Positions 1 to 7,117 of a stretch of DNA of 15,083 nt are shown here, piece after piece. The position numbers were made by a program, and so were the translations under genes. Source of the DNA: an uncultured Desulfobacterales bacterium (GTDB lineage: Bacteria; Desulfobacterota; Desulfobacteria; Desulfobacterales; JAFDCJ01); the NCBI GenBank assembly GCA_945787595.1, contig CALZJV010000572.1, positions 1-15,083 on the forward strand, read 5' to 3'. The notes under the pieces were generated by a model. The model was not told where the DNA came from. It worked only from the letters and a program-made list of their open reading frames with translations, and did no database searches. Numbering within the stretch: the stretch's first letter is position 1; each line of letters begins with the position of its first letter.

Positions 1-393
1 TCAATCCAAAAAGCGAAATTACAACTTGGTGAAGAATCTAACAGACTCACTTGGATTGAAGCCGATGTTACAAAATTTAGCTTTAATGAACAGTATGACG
101 TCTGGCATGATCGTGCCGTATTTCATTTCTTAACGGAAGCTGAAGAAAGAAAAGGATATATAAATTCACTTAATCAAGCCTTAAAGCTGAATGGACATCT
201 GATCATTGCAACCTTTAGTTTGGATGCCCCGCTAAAATGTAGCGGACTTTCTGTTGCAAGGTACAGCTCTGAGACGCTGCATAATGAGCTGGGAGATAAT
301 TTTAATTTGGTAGAATATTTCTTACAAGATCACGTGACGCCATCAGGTGTATCACAAAATTTTATCTTTTGCCGATTCATCAAGCTTGCATGA
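1..393 (+). CDS. Class I SAM-dependent methyltransferase, C-terminal part
   Basis: The frame is open from base 1 to TGA at 391-393, giving 130 residues of a protein whose start lies outside the window. The stretch WIEADV near residue 18 fits the end of strand beta3 or an acidic loop of a class I fold. YDVWHDRAVFHFL (about residues 33-45) is the motif IV/post-IV region. LNGHLIIATF (about 66-75) is the strand after the helix in Methyltransf_25/TehB-like proteins, with the usual glycine turn. The terminal FIFCRF matches the last strand of the fold. The SAM-binding GxGxG loop would lie upstream, so the substrate cannot be inferred. A hairpin terminator follows at 516-538. The family assignment is fairly secure; the specific reaction is unknown. 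Confidence 0.8.
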   Translation, partial: SIQKAKLQLGEESNRLTWIEADVTKFSFNEQYDVWHDRAVFHFLTEAEERKGYINSLNQALKLNGHLIIATFSLDAPLKCSGLSVARYSSETLHNELGDNFNLVEYFLQDHVTPSGVSQNFIFCRFIKLA

Positions 394-405
394 CGAGGCA
401 GACAT

Positions 406-531
406 ATGATTTTTAAATACACAGGAAGAAGCGATAAATTGGAAAGGTTCATTCCAAAAGCCGAATTTAGCGTAGGCCATCTGACCAAGCTCAGGGCAAT
501 TAACACTATGGTAAAGGCAGAGTTTAATTAA
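406..531 (+). CDS. Possible 41-residue ORF after the methyltransferase
   Basis: ATG at 406 lies 12 bases after the methyltransferase stop and is preceded by a weak GAGG at about eight bases. The product is basic and mixed, with no motif, signal or membrane segment that I recognise. Its last codons run into the left arm of the terminator hairpin at 516-538, which is unusual for a real gene. It may be a chance frame or the relic of a longer gene. Low confidence. Confidence 0.2.
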   Translation: MIFKYTGRSDKLERFIPKAEFSVGHLTKLRAINTMVKAEFN

Positions 532-550
532 CTCTGCCTATTTATTTATA
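516..550 (+). terminator. Rho-independent terminator after the methyltransferase
   Basis: A perfect 9-bp stem, GGCAGAGTT (516-524) with AACTCTGCC (530-538), encloses a five-base loop TAATT. It is followed by a T-rich tail TATTTATTTATA. The tail lies on the plus side, so it most likely ends the methyltransferase transcript. The minus-strand tail is weaker (TTTACC). Confidence 0.6.
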
Positions 551-705
551 CACAACCGTTCTGCTATCCAATAGATAGCTACTCATACAACCGCAATAGT
601 CGATTAAATACTGATGATCGTTTTTTCACCGATTTATCAGGCAAAACGTTAGATAGCTCCCTTTAAAAAAAACTTACTCAAACAGTCACTGTAGTTCCGA
701 TATCA

Positions 706-1422
706 TTATCTTGTAGATGTGATTCCCAACATCTCGGGATAGTTGGTTACCAGGTTCAAATGAGTGGCGTTGTCGATTCCCGGGCGCACAGGTACCATCT
801 CGCCTCCGTGTTCAAAGGCGAATCTTCGAACAGCACGGATTTCCAGAAACCAGCCGGGACAGGTTACATCTACCGCCGTTGGCTCCTGATTTTGAAGGTC
901 ACCGGCATTAATTTTGTCACACGCAAGCGGAACTGACCCAGCCCTGGGATCGGTACTCCCCCGACCGATCCAATGAAAATGCAGGAAACTCCCCGGTTGA
1001 GTGATTTGTACCCGATTGACCAACCATACCGGATGGTCGTTACCGTTGACGCCGCTATGATAGAGGAATTTGGCCATACCCGGTTTGCCTCGCATGATCC
1101 AGCCAACAACACATTTAATGTCATCGACCCCGCACTCTTCATCTCGACCGGCACCCCGGGGATGCCGTGCGATTGGCAGACCTGAAACCGGGTCGGTTTC
1201 CCCTGTAAATATAACGTAAAAGAATCCAAACAGACTTTTAGGTTCACTACCCACAAGCCTTAGTCGGGTGTCTTGGTGGGTATCGATATGATTATCAAAT
1301 AAAAAGGTAAAAGGTGGATTATGCAATTGGTCCGCCGCCAACGCCCCGGATGAGCTCAACAGAAAAATTGTAATGGTCAGCAGCATTAACTTGACTTTGG
1401 AAAATCTATTCTCATTATTCAT
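706..1422 (-). CDS. Exported four-cysteine protein of unknown function
   Basis: A 238-residue protein starting at ATG 1422 with a good ribosome site (AGGAG about nine bases upstream on the minus strand). Residues 1-30 are a classical Sec signal: a lysine-containing N-region, a leucine-rich core, then ALA-AD as a likely signal peptidase I site. The mature part has four cysteines (97, 104, 168, 188) that could form two disulfides. It also has an HFHW cluster at 148-151 and several isolated histidines. I do not recognise the family. It is divergently transcribed from the multicopper oxidase at 1669 across a 246-bp gap, which suggests a shared promoter region and perhaps a related periplasmic role such as metal or oxidative chemistry. 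That link is inference only. Confidence 0.75.
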   Translation of the reverse strand: MNNENRFSKVKLMLLTITIFLLSSSGALAADQLHNPPFTFLFDNHIDTHQDTRLRLVGSEPKSLFGFFYVIFTGETDPVSGLPIARHPRGAGRDEECGVDDIKCVVGWIMRGKPGMAKFLYHSGVNGNDHPVWLVNRVQITQPGSFLHFHWIGRGSTDPRAGSVPLACDKINAGDLQNQEPTAVDVTCPGWFLEIRAVRRFAFEHGGEMVPVRPGIDNATHLNLVTNYPEMLGITSTR

Positions 1423-1668
1423 TTTGCGTCTCCTTTCCTATCAATTTAAGCCAGATAAAAAATTGGCGTATGATGTATCTGGCGAGAAGTGTGGGACTAT
1501 TCCCTTAGCCTCAGAAATAAATATAATGCAGCTTCGCTGAGAATCATCAAAATTACCGGTTTCAATTTCAGAGATAAATTATTGGACATGAATCTTTTTA
1601 ATTATGTATTATCTTGTAGGAAACATTTTATCTTGAAAAAAAATGAGGACCCGTCAGGAGATTTTAGA

Positions 1669-3000
1669 ATGCAAATTCTCAGGATGACAATAATGACCCT
1701 TCTTTTGCTGTTGCTCGGTCATTTACACGCTTATGCTGGGCAACCTTTAAAATTGGAAGCAAAAGAGGGGTTTTACCAATTTCCGTTTTTCGATACACAA
1801 ACCCCGGTTTGGTCCTACAATGGCCAGATCCCAGGCCCCATAATCCGCAGCAAAGTAGGCACTACGCTGGTAATTAATTTCGTAAATGGGTTAAAAGAGC
1901 CGTCGAGTATCCACTGGCACGGCTTACGTATAGAAAATGCCATGGACGGAGTGCCGGGCGTCACCCAGGATCCTGTCGAACCTGGAAACAATTTCATATA
2001 TCGCCTAAAACTAGAAGAGGCGGGAACTTTTTGGTATCATCCTCATTTCAACTCCAGCGAACAGTTGGAAAGAGGCCTGAAAGGGGTGTTCATTGTCGAG
2101 GAGGCTGAAAAACAGCCCTGGTCGCGAGATCTGATATGGCTGATGGACGATTGGCTCCTGCAAAAAGATGGCAACATCTACCCACAATTTAATACCGGTC
2201 GCGATCTTATGCACGATGGTCGCTGGGGCAACGTGCCGACCATCAATGGCAGGTTCCGGCCTGAGTTTACGGTGACGGTGAAGCCGGCCGAACGTATCCG
2301 TCTGCGGCTGATAAACGGTGCCAATGCCCGTATATTTTCTCCGCGCATCGAAGGGCTCTCAGCCGACGTCATTGCAGTGGACGGAAAACCGGTTACCGAA
2401 ATCTTTCCGCTTGACAGGTTCGTGTTGTCTCCGGGCAATCGAATCGATCTGGATATTACGATACCAGAACATGCTGGAGGGGAAATTTTCGCAGTGGAGG
2501 ACAAGTTTACCAGAGAAGCATTTCAGCTGGCTTCCATTAAGGTAAACCAATTAAAACCCATTAATTCACCTAAATTTAGCCCCCCGACTGAAGCAAACTT
2601 TATTCCTGCCCAGATGTTTGAAAAGGTAAAAGTGGAAAAAACGTGGGATTTAAACGCCATTCGTGGTGGCAAGTTTGGAATCGGGTGGACCATGAACCAG
2701 AAACTGTGGCCCGATGCTGACAAGGTTGATTATCCACTAGGTGTACCCAGGAAAATCATTTTTACAAACAGTAGTTCGCGGCTTCACCCAATGCACATCC
2801 ACGGGGTATTCTTCCGAGTATTGGAACGTAATGGCAAGAATGCAATTGAGCAATTTACGCGGGATACAGTCCTGGTAGGCCCCAGGGAAAGTGTCACAAT
2901 TGGTTTTGTACCAGAACATCCCGGAATTTGGCTTACCCATTGCCACATCCAGGAGCATGCTGAAGCGGGCATGATGACGACTATCGAAGTAAAGAATTAA
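1669..3000 (+). CDS. Periplasmic multicopper oxidase (laccase/CueO/CopA type)
   Basis: A 443-residue copper oxidase that would couple one-electron oxidation of a substrate (Cu(I), Fe(II) or a phenol) to reduction of O2 to water. All four copper signatures are present in order: IHWHG (81-85), WYHPH (122-126), HPMHIHG (373-379) and HCHIQEH followed by Met435 (424-435). The T1 site is therefore His373, Cys425, His430 and Met435, with the ten-histidine T2/T3 set intact. Residues 1-23 form a signal peptide (leucine run, then AYA). ATG 1669 is chosen because AGGAG sits eight bases upstream. The frame stays open further 5' (to GTG 1489), but that extension is not protein-like. Length fits a three-domain enzyme. 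It lacks the Met-rich loop that marks CueO. A divergent exported protein is its only close neighbour. The true substrate is unknown. Confidence 0.93.
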   Translation: MQILRMTIMTLLLLLLGHLHAYAGQPLKLEAKEGFYQFPFFDTQTPVWSYNGQIPGPIIRSKVGTTLVINFVNGLKEPSSIHWHGLRIENAMDGVPGVTQDPVEPGNNFIYRLKLEEAGTFWYHPHFNSSEQLERGLKGVFIVEEAEKQPWSRDLIWLMDDWLLQKDGNIYPQFNTGRDLMHDGRWGNVPTINGRFRPEFTVTVKPAERIRLRLINGANARIFSPRIEGLSADVIAVDGKPVTEIFPLDRFVLSPGNRIDLDITIPEHAGGEIFAVEDKFTREAFQLASIKVNQLKPINSPKFSPPTEANFIPAQMFEKVKVEKTWDLNAIRGGKFGIGWTMNQKLWPDADKVDYPLGVPRKIIFTNSSSRLHPMHIHGVFFRVLERNGKNAIEQFTRDTVLVGPRESVTIGFVPEHPGIWLTHCHIQEHAEAGMMTTIEVKN

Positions 3001-3041
3001 AACTTGAATTCGATAATTTTGTGATAGAAAAAATTAAAGCC

Positions 3042-3291
3042 CTAGCTCTACTTTGTCAGATTTACTTTTACTTCCATCCCTTAATATAACATATTGATAT
3101 AGCATAACAAAAAAATGACTAAAATGATCTAAATTGCCTAAAATGCCTAAAATTATGGAAACGCTACGCTCTATCTGTTTTGTAAGATTGACAGAATACC
3201 GTAATTTTAGCTCATTTACTTAATCTGCACTATAAGTCGTTGAAATTAAATTAGAATAAGTTATAAATATAATGTGACAAAGTAGAGCTAG
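3042..3291. repeat. 250-bp element with 17-bp perfect terminal inverted repeats
   Basis: CTAGCTCTACTTTGTCA at 3042-3058 is exactly inverted as TGACAAAGTAGAGCTAG at 3275-3291. The similarity continues three bases inward after one mismatch (GATT against CATT). Inside, at about 3117-3160, is a degenerate 9-10 bp tandem array with unit CTAAAATGC. No open frame of note exists inside. The structure resembles a MITE or another small nonautonomous element. No clear target duplication is seen. It fills the whole gap between the multicopper oxidase and lgt. Confidence 0.6.
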
Positions 3292-3313
3292 TAATTCCTT
3301 TGAAGATCCGTAT

Positions 3314-4150
3314 TTATGCTCGCCGCCGTAAATAAAAATACAAAAGAATCCCTGCGGCAATCATCAGCAGACAGAGGATCTGTCCCATGGAAAAGGAGAG
3401 CAGGACAAATCCCAGATGTGCATCGGGTTCGCGGAAGTATTCAATAAAAAATCTCACAATACCATAACCGATCAGGTAAAGCGCGAGCATCGCGCCACCG
3501 GGTATTTTTGTTTTACGGATACTCCACAAAATGGCGAATAGGAAAATGCCCTCAAAAAAGGCCTCATAGAGTTGCGACGGATGTCTGAGTTCCCCGGCAG
3601 GAGCCATGGGAAAATACATACCGATGGATGATGTCGTCACCCGGCCGAAGAGTTCGCCATTAATAAAATTCCCCAGACGCCCAAACGTGTATCCCAGCGG
3701 TATAACCGGCACAAACAGATCAACTCCGCTCCACCAATCCAGCTTGGCTTTGTGAACATAAACCCAGGCGGCAAGGGCCACACCAATAAGTCCGCCATGG
3801 TATGACATACCTGAAATTCCGGTAAAGGTGATGCCATTTGAAAATGAAAAGGGAAGAATAATTTCGAGTGGATGTTTAAAATAATAGGAAAAATTGTAAA
3901 ACAGCACATACCCCAGGCGGGCACCGACGATCAGGCCTATAATCAGATAGGTCGAGATGTCCTTGATCTGATCGGTGCTAAATTCGAATCGCTTTTCATG
4001 TTTGAGGCGGTAGAGAACCAGAAAAAACGTGATGGCAAAAGCCACAATATACATCAAACCATAATACTGGAGCTTAAACCAGCCGATTTCAAAAATAACG
4101 GGGCTTATGTTCTGCGGCAGATGCTGCCACCATGTCTGGAAATCGTACAT
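3314..4150 (-). CDS. lgt: Prolipoprotein diacylglyceryl transferase
   Basis: An inner-membrane enzyme of 278 residues that transfers diacylglycerol from phosphatidylglycerol to the lipobox cysteine of prolipoproteins, the first step of lipoprotein maturation. The Lgt signature GYTFGRLGNFINGE is at 153-166. The conserved histidine loop SGMSYHGG lies around His118, HPSQLYEA is at 190-197, and RFFIEYFREPD is at 233-243. Seven or so hydrophobic segments are spread along the chain and the C-terminus is short and basic, as in the family. ATG 4150 is preceded on the minus strand by AAGGAAAG at about nine bases. It stands alone here, with repeat DNA on both sides, so it appears monocistronic. Confidence 0.96.
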   Translation of the reverse strand: MYDFQTWWQHLPQNISPVIFEIGWFKLQYYGLMYIVAFAITFFLVLYRLKHEKRFEFSTDQIKDISTYLIIGLIVGARLGYVLFYNFSYYFKHPLEIILPFSFSNGITFTGISGMSYHGGLIGVALAAWVYVHKAKLDWWSGVDLFVPVIPLGYTFGRLGNFINGELFGRVTTSSIGMYFPMAPAGELRHPSQLYEAFFEGIFLFAILWSIRKTKIPGGAMLALYLIGYGIVRFFIEYFREPDAHLGFVLLSFSMGQILCLLMIAAGILLYFYLRRRA

Positions 4151-4180
4151 GTTTGTCGACTTTCCTTAATACAGATATCG

Positions 4181-4231
4181 TTGATTGGTTGATTAGTTGA
4201 TTGGTTAAGTGGTTGATTGGTTAAGTGGTTG
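4181..4231. repeat. Short tandem repeat of an 8-bp/16-bp unit upstream of lgt
   Basis: The 16-bp unit TTGATTGGTTAAGTGG is repeated exactly at 4197-4212 and 4213-4228. Two 8-bp TTGATTGG-like units precede it at 4181-4196. It begins 31 bases before the lgt start, within its likely promoter region. Copy number could vary by slippage. Any effect on lgt expression is inference. Confidence 0.7.
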
Positions 4232-4299
4232 TGAATATGGATTTATCCCATATTTGCAACATAATTGGAAACATCATGTTTCAAAAGAAAAAACAATTA

Positions 4300-4459
4300 G
4301 GACACAGATGACCACGGATTATCACAGATTAAAAAGAAAGTTTGTTTCGCCTTTGGCGAGAAAGGACACATAGCAAGCAGACAGCTATGTATGTCTGAAC
4401 ATGGTTCCGCCGCCAGGCGATTTGTACTTATCTGCGGTTATCTGTGAAAATCTGTGTCC
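4300..4459. repeat. Dispersed inverted-repeat element with GGACACAGAT ends
   Basis: GGACACAGAT at 4300-4309 is matched by its reverse complement at 4450-4459, with further imperfect pairing inward (CACAGAT and CGGAT/CGCAGAT blocks). Internal small hairpins include TCGCC-TTT-GGCGA and ACATAGC/GCTATGT. Similar CACAGAG/CACAGAT-rich blocks recur at about 6935-6960 and 14260-14275 and 14500-14515, so this is likely a family of extragenic palindromes. No gene is visible in the rest of 4232-4680, which is AT-rich. Confidence 0.55.
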
Positions 4460-4683
4460 CCAAAATCTTTAAACAACAATCGTAACATTCTGCAATTATG
4501 ACTATAATTTGCCTAATAAATCAGTAAACCAGTAAACAATTCAACCAGGTCTCTAATAATCGTAATTACGCATATTATAATAAGAAAATACAGTGTTTAC
4601 CCTATTGATTTTGTTTATTTTTTTGCTAAGGATAAATACATGAGGGGGCTGCATGGTATCAACCTCTCAACCTCTCCTTTTTT

Positions 4684-4717
4684 GGGTGGTTCGTTCTGAA
4701 CCACCCTTTGTATTTTT
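4684..4717 (+). terminator. Strong hairpin terminator, plus orientation
   Basis: A perfect 9-bp stem GGGTGGTTC/GAACCACCC (4684-4692, 4698-4706) with loop GTTCT is followed by TTTGTATTTTT. On the minus strand the hairpin is followed by A residues, so it should act on plus-strand transcripts. No plus-strand gene ends just upstream, so the transcript it serves is unknown. Confidence 0.55.
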
Positions 4718-4819
4718 ACGGCAGAGTGTACGAAGTATATCAAAATATTGATCCGCCGGCTTCCATCTCGGAGAAAGGTGGACCTTAAATCTAAATTCTA
4801 AAATTAAAAATTTATTTAT

Positions 4820-5137
4820 CTAAACCTTCTCGACAAACAGCCGCATCGTCCCTCCACACACATCTCCTCCTTTCGTACCCAGGTCATCCAAGAGGCTTAC
4901 CTCGATGAGTTCGGTTTTCTTTGGGGTAAGAAGACAGCGAAAGGCGGCACTTTTTACCTGGCTTTCACCGCATCCCCCTCCCACGGAACCGAAGACGGAC
5001 CCGTCTGCACATACAATCATTTTGGCCCCAACCTCACGCGGGGTGGAACCGGCAGTTTCAACGATAGTGGCCAGACAAACTGCGTTGCCTTGATCTTTTA
5101 GATCTGCAATTTTTTTAAAAATTTCCTGATCGGTCAT
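4820..5137 (-). CDS. XdhC/CoxI-family protein, N-terminal-type domain only
   Basis: A 105-residue protein consisting of a single XdhC_CoxI domain. These proteins help insert sulfurated molybdenum cofactor into xanthine dehydrogenase or CO-dehydrogenase-type hydroxylases in the cytoplasm. Diagnostic blocks are AGSTPRE (29-35), GAKM (37-40), GSVGGGCGE (50-58) and GGDVCGG (90-96), including the conserved cysteine of the CGG turn. The start ATG at 5137 overlaps the stop of the upstream gene as ATGA (5134-5137), so the two genes are probably translationally coupled. Full-length XdhC carries this domain and a Rossmann domain in one chain; here they are on separate chains. No hydroxylase subunit gene is in the window. 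Confidence 0.85.
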   Translation of the reverse strand: MTDQEIFKKIADLKDQGNAVCLATIVETAGSTPREVGAKMIVCADGSVFGSVGGGCGESQVKSAAFRCLLTPKKTELIEVSLLDDLGTKGGDVCGGTMRLFVEKV

Positions 5138-5901
5138 GGGTCAATTCCTACAGCGGCCCTCAGTAACCGGGCCTGATGGGGGCCTTTCCGGCGCACGCAC
5201 ACCAGTTCGGCAGCAATGGAAAGGGCTATCTCCCCGGGGGATTCGCCTCCGATGGGAGCCCCGATGGGAGTGAAGATTTCCTGCAGACGTTTTTTAGGTA
5301 TGCCTTTTTTTTCCAGCATCTCGAGCACAAAACTAACCCGGCGGCGACTTCCAATAAGCCCGATATAAGCCGTATTTTTCTTTAATACCTCCAGCAAACA
5401 ATCTGTATCGTGCTCGTGACCGCGAGTGATCACCACCACGTAGGTAGAAGAATTCATGGGAAAATCACGTAATGCAATGCTAAATTCCTGCGTGATGATA
5501 TCACATTCCGGAAACCGGGCCGGATTGGCAAAATCGTCACGATCATCGAGCACGCTGACCTTAAAGCCCAGCTCACGGGCAAAACGCGCCAGGGGAACGG
5601 CGATGTGACCGGCACCGCATACGAGCAACCTCTTTTCAGATGAAAGAACATCAAAAAATACACGGACCCCTTTTTCTATATCAATTGATCGGCTTTGTTT
5701 CTCGTTGAGGGACTTCTGTGCCAGTTTTCTTAATTTTAAATCCGATTGTCTAGTGCCTAAATCTCCCTCCATTGATCCATCGCCAAAAACGATGGTCTTT
5801 CCACCAACGGCAATATCCGGGTTTTTTGAAGCGATAACCGTGGCAAGGCAGATGGTTTCTCCTTTTTCCATCAATTTGTTTACGTGCGCGATGATATCCA
5901 T
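5134..5901 (-). CDS. XdhC-family protein with Rossmann domain
   Basis: A 255-residue partner of the following small XdhC/CoxI gene. Residues 1-85 are a degenerate XdhC_CoxI domain: LATVIASKNPDIAVGGKTIVFGDG aligns in outline but lacks the GSxPR and GGGC/CGG motifs. Residues 90-235 are the C-terminal Rossmann domain. It shows VCGAGHIAVPLA (94-105), LDDRDDFANPARFP (118-131), TRGHEHD (159-165), GLIGSRRR (181-188) and GAPIGGESPGEIA (214-226), all hallmarks of the family. It probably binds a nucleotide or molybdopterin and acts in maturation of a molybdenum hydroxylase. The loss of motifs in its first domain, with an intact copy on the next gene, suggests division of labour. The ribosome site before ATG 5901 is weak (A-rich). 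Confidence 0.87.
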   Translation of the reverse strand: MDIIAHVNKLMEKGETICLATVIASKNPDIAVGGKTIVFGDGSMEGDLGTRQSDLKLRKLAQKSLNEKQSRSIDIEKGVRVFFDVLSSEKRLLVCGAGHIAVPLARFARELGFKVSVLDDRDDFANPARFPECDIITQEFSIALRDFPMNSSTYVVVITRGHEHDTDCLLEVLKKNTAYIGLIGSRRRVSFVLEMLEKKGIPKKRLQEIFTPIGAPIGGESPGEIALSIAAELVCVRRKGPHQARLLRAAVGIDP

Positions 5902-6345
5902 TTTTTATTAATTTATCTCGCGCCAAGGCGCAAAGATCGCAAAGATTATTTATAAATTTTTCTTAGTCGGCTGTTTTTTGGCCGGAGGAGGCGCTTATAG
6001 GAAAATTTAATGGCCTTCTTTAGAATATGAGGCAAAATTTGTGCTTCATTCCCATCCAGGTGAGTGAGAGCCCCGCCTCAGACCGGAAAGAAACATAACA
6101 AATATTTCAACTGCTGGCAAGATAGCGTTGATTTCCATCTGCACCACTGTTGGAATGTGTCTATTTTGTCCTGACCTATACACAGTTGCATGGGTTCGGA
6201 CGCTGGGGATAATCCTAAGTAGTGCCCGTCCATAAATCGGTTAAAATCAGTTTGGGCACTTTATGGTGTTTCCAATCCAGAAATGCGGATTTTTGTCCAA
6301 GGTCAAGGAAATCAAGCGTTTGTGCGGAGACGCAATGGTTCTGTC
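5902..6345. other. Gene-free stretch with short palindromes
   Basis: No credible reading frame is present. At 5914-5943 lies a CGCGCCAAGGCGC palindrome followed by CAAAG repeats, of the kind dispersed in these genomes. At 6221-6265 two nested inverted pairs occur, AGTGCCC/GGGCACT and CCATAAA/TTTATGG. They look like the end of an insertion sequence, but no transposase frame adjoins. The region probably contains element debris. Confidence 0.35.
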
Positions 6346-6374
6346 TTGACCGGTATTATAATGCATATTATAAT
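6346..6374 (+). promoter_or_regulatory. Near-consensus sigma-70 promoter of the RHH module
   Basis: TTGACC (6346-6351) and a perfect TATAAT (6369-6374) are separated by exactly 17 bases. Transcription would begin near 6381, 24 bases before the ATG at 6405. This is the best promoter match in the window. Confidence 0.75.
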
Positions 6375-6377
6375 GCG
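6354..6377 (+). promoter_or_regulatory. 12-bp tandem repeat overlapping the -10: likely operator
   Basis: TATTATAATGCA (6354-6365) is repeated directly as TATTATAATGCG (6366-6377). The pair covers most of the spacer and the -10 hexamer. Direct repeats overlapping the promoter are typical binding sites of ribbon-helix-helix proteins that repress their own operon, and the first gene encodes such a protein. Autoregulation is an inference. Confidence 0.55.
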
Positions 6378-6404
6378 AATTAATATCCATAAAGGGAGGT
6401 GCTG

Positions 6405-6674
6405 ATGAAAGCAGCTGCGAAGACCGAGCGGATAACCATACTGGGTACCCCAGAATTTAAAGCTTACCTGATTCGTGAGGCCAAGCGGGAGGGAATCAGT
6501 GTATCCCAGTTTGTGCGGCAGCGTTGCGAGAACAAGCCGCAAACCCAAGACGAGGAAATTTTGGCCACTCTGGTAAAAGAGGTCGGGGCGGCCACAGCGA
6601 GGGCCTCGGCTTCTTTAGAAAAAGGTTTGTCAGATGTCGAGCTGGTTTTAGCTGAATTGAGGAGGAAATCTTGA
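6405..6674 (+). CDS. Ribbon-helix-helix DNA-binding protein (antitoxin-like)
   Basis: A small 89-residue protein starting at ATG 6405 after GGGAGG with five bases spacing (in-frame GTG 6399 is less likely because it overlaps the SD). Residues 8-42 fit a ribbon-helix-helix fold: a beta strand ERITILG, helix PEFKAYLIREAKREG, turn, and second helix VSQFVRQRCE. Such proteins bind DNA as dimers and are typically antitoxins, plasmid copy or partition regulators, or mobilisation accessory proteins. Residues 45-89 are an acidic/alanine-rich helical tail (ATARASASLEKG), probably for partner binding. The next gene starts inside this gene's last codon (TTGA), so the pair is one operon. A consensus promoter with a tandem repeat lies upstream. 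The precise family is not recognised. Confidence 0.75.
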   Translation: MKAAAKTERITILGTPEFKAYLIREAKREGISVSQFVRQRCENKPQTQDEEILATLVKEVGAATARASASLEKGLSDVELVLAELRRKS

Positions 6675-6886
6675 GCACCTTAAAAGACGTCATGTCGGCG
6701 ATGAAAGAGGTTTTGTTTTTAACCGATAAAGTTGATCGAGCCGGGGCTGCATTGTCTGAAATTTCCAGTGAGCTAAGAGAGCATGACCGCCGTCTGATTC
6801 GACTTGAAACAATTGTTGAAATTGCCAAGAACCAGCCCCCTCACTCCAGTTCGAAAATCCCACCAATCAAAAAAGTCGAATCTTAG
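6671..6886 (+). CDS. Small coiled-coil protein, partner of the RHH protein
   Basis: A 71-residue protein starting with TTG at 6671. The start is supported by a near-perfect Shine-Dalgarno GAGGAGG at 6659-6665 with five bases spacing, and by overlap with the stop of the previous gene (TTGA). The sequence is predicted helical: heptad-like LTDKVDRAGAALSEISSEL followed by a charged REHDRRLIRLETIVEIA stretch, then a proline/serine-rich tail of about 18 residues. No enzyme motif or membrane segment is visible. It could be a toxin, an oligomerisation partner or an adaptor of the RHH protein. Function is unknown, and I am fairly sure only that it is a real gene. Confidence 0.7.
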   Translation: MSTLKDVMSAMKEVLFLTDKVDRAGAALSEISSELREHDRRLIRLETIVEIAKNQPPHSSSKIPPIKKVES

Positions 6887-7117
6887 TGCTCTCATTCTTA
6901 ATTACAGTTACGTATTAACAGTCTAATTTTTCACCACAGAGGCTCGGAGGACACAGAGAATTAATATCTTTTTGCTCATCAGGAGACGGCGATGGGCAAA
7001 AATAAATGAACCTTTGGTGATCATAGCATTGTTTTTCAGAATTAAGATCATCTTATAGTCAAAACGTTGATGCTTAATGATTGTAAAATGTTACAAAAAA
7101 TAATTTGAACCTGTCAA

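Noticed and set aside
562..578. GCTATC/GATAGC hairpin as terminator of the exported-protein gene
   Set aside because: Only six base pairs and no T-tract on the minus strand.
1489..1668. N-terminal extension of the multicopper oxidase from GTG 1489
   Set aside because: The extension precedes a clear signal peptide and lacks a ribosome site, while ATG 1669 has a good one.
4181..4231. CRISPR-like array
   Set aside because: Units are 8-16 bp and contiguous, with no spacers and no cas genes.
4653..4751. Plus-strand 32-codon frame with a purine-rich site upstream, spanning the terminator hairpin; also a 19-codon frame at 4640-4699
   Set aside because: A strong terminator lies inside both frames and no plus-strand gene follows that a leader peptide could control.
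6221..6265. Complete insertion sequence in the gap before the RHH module
   Set aside because: Only one possible end with nested inverted words is present; no transposase frame or second end was found.
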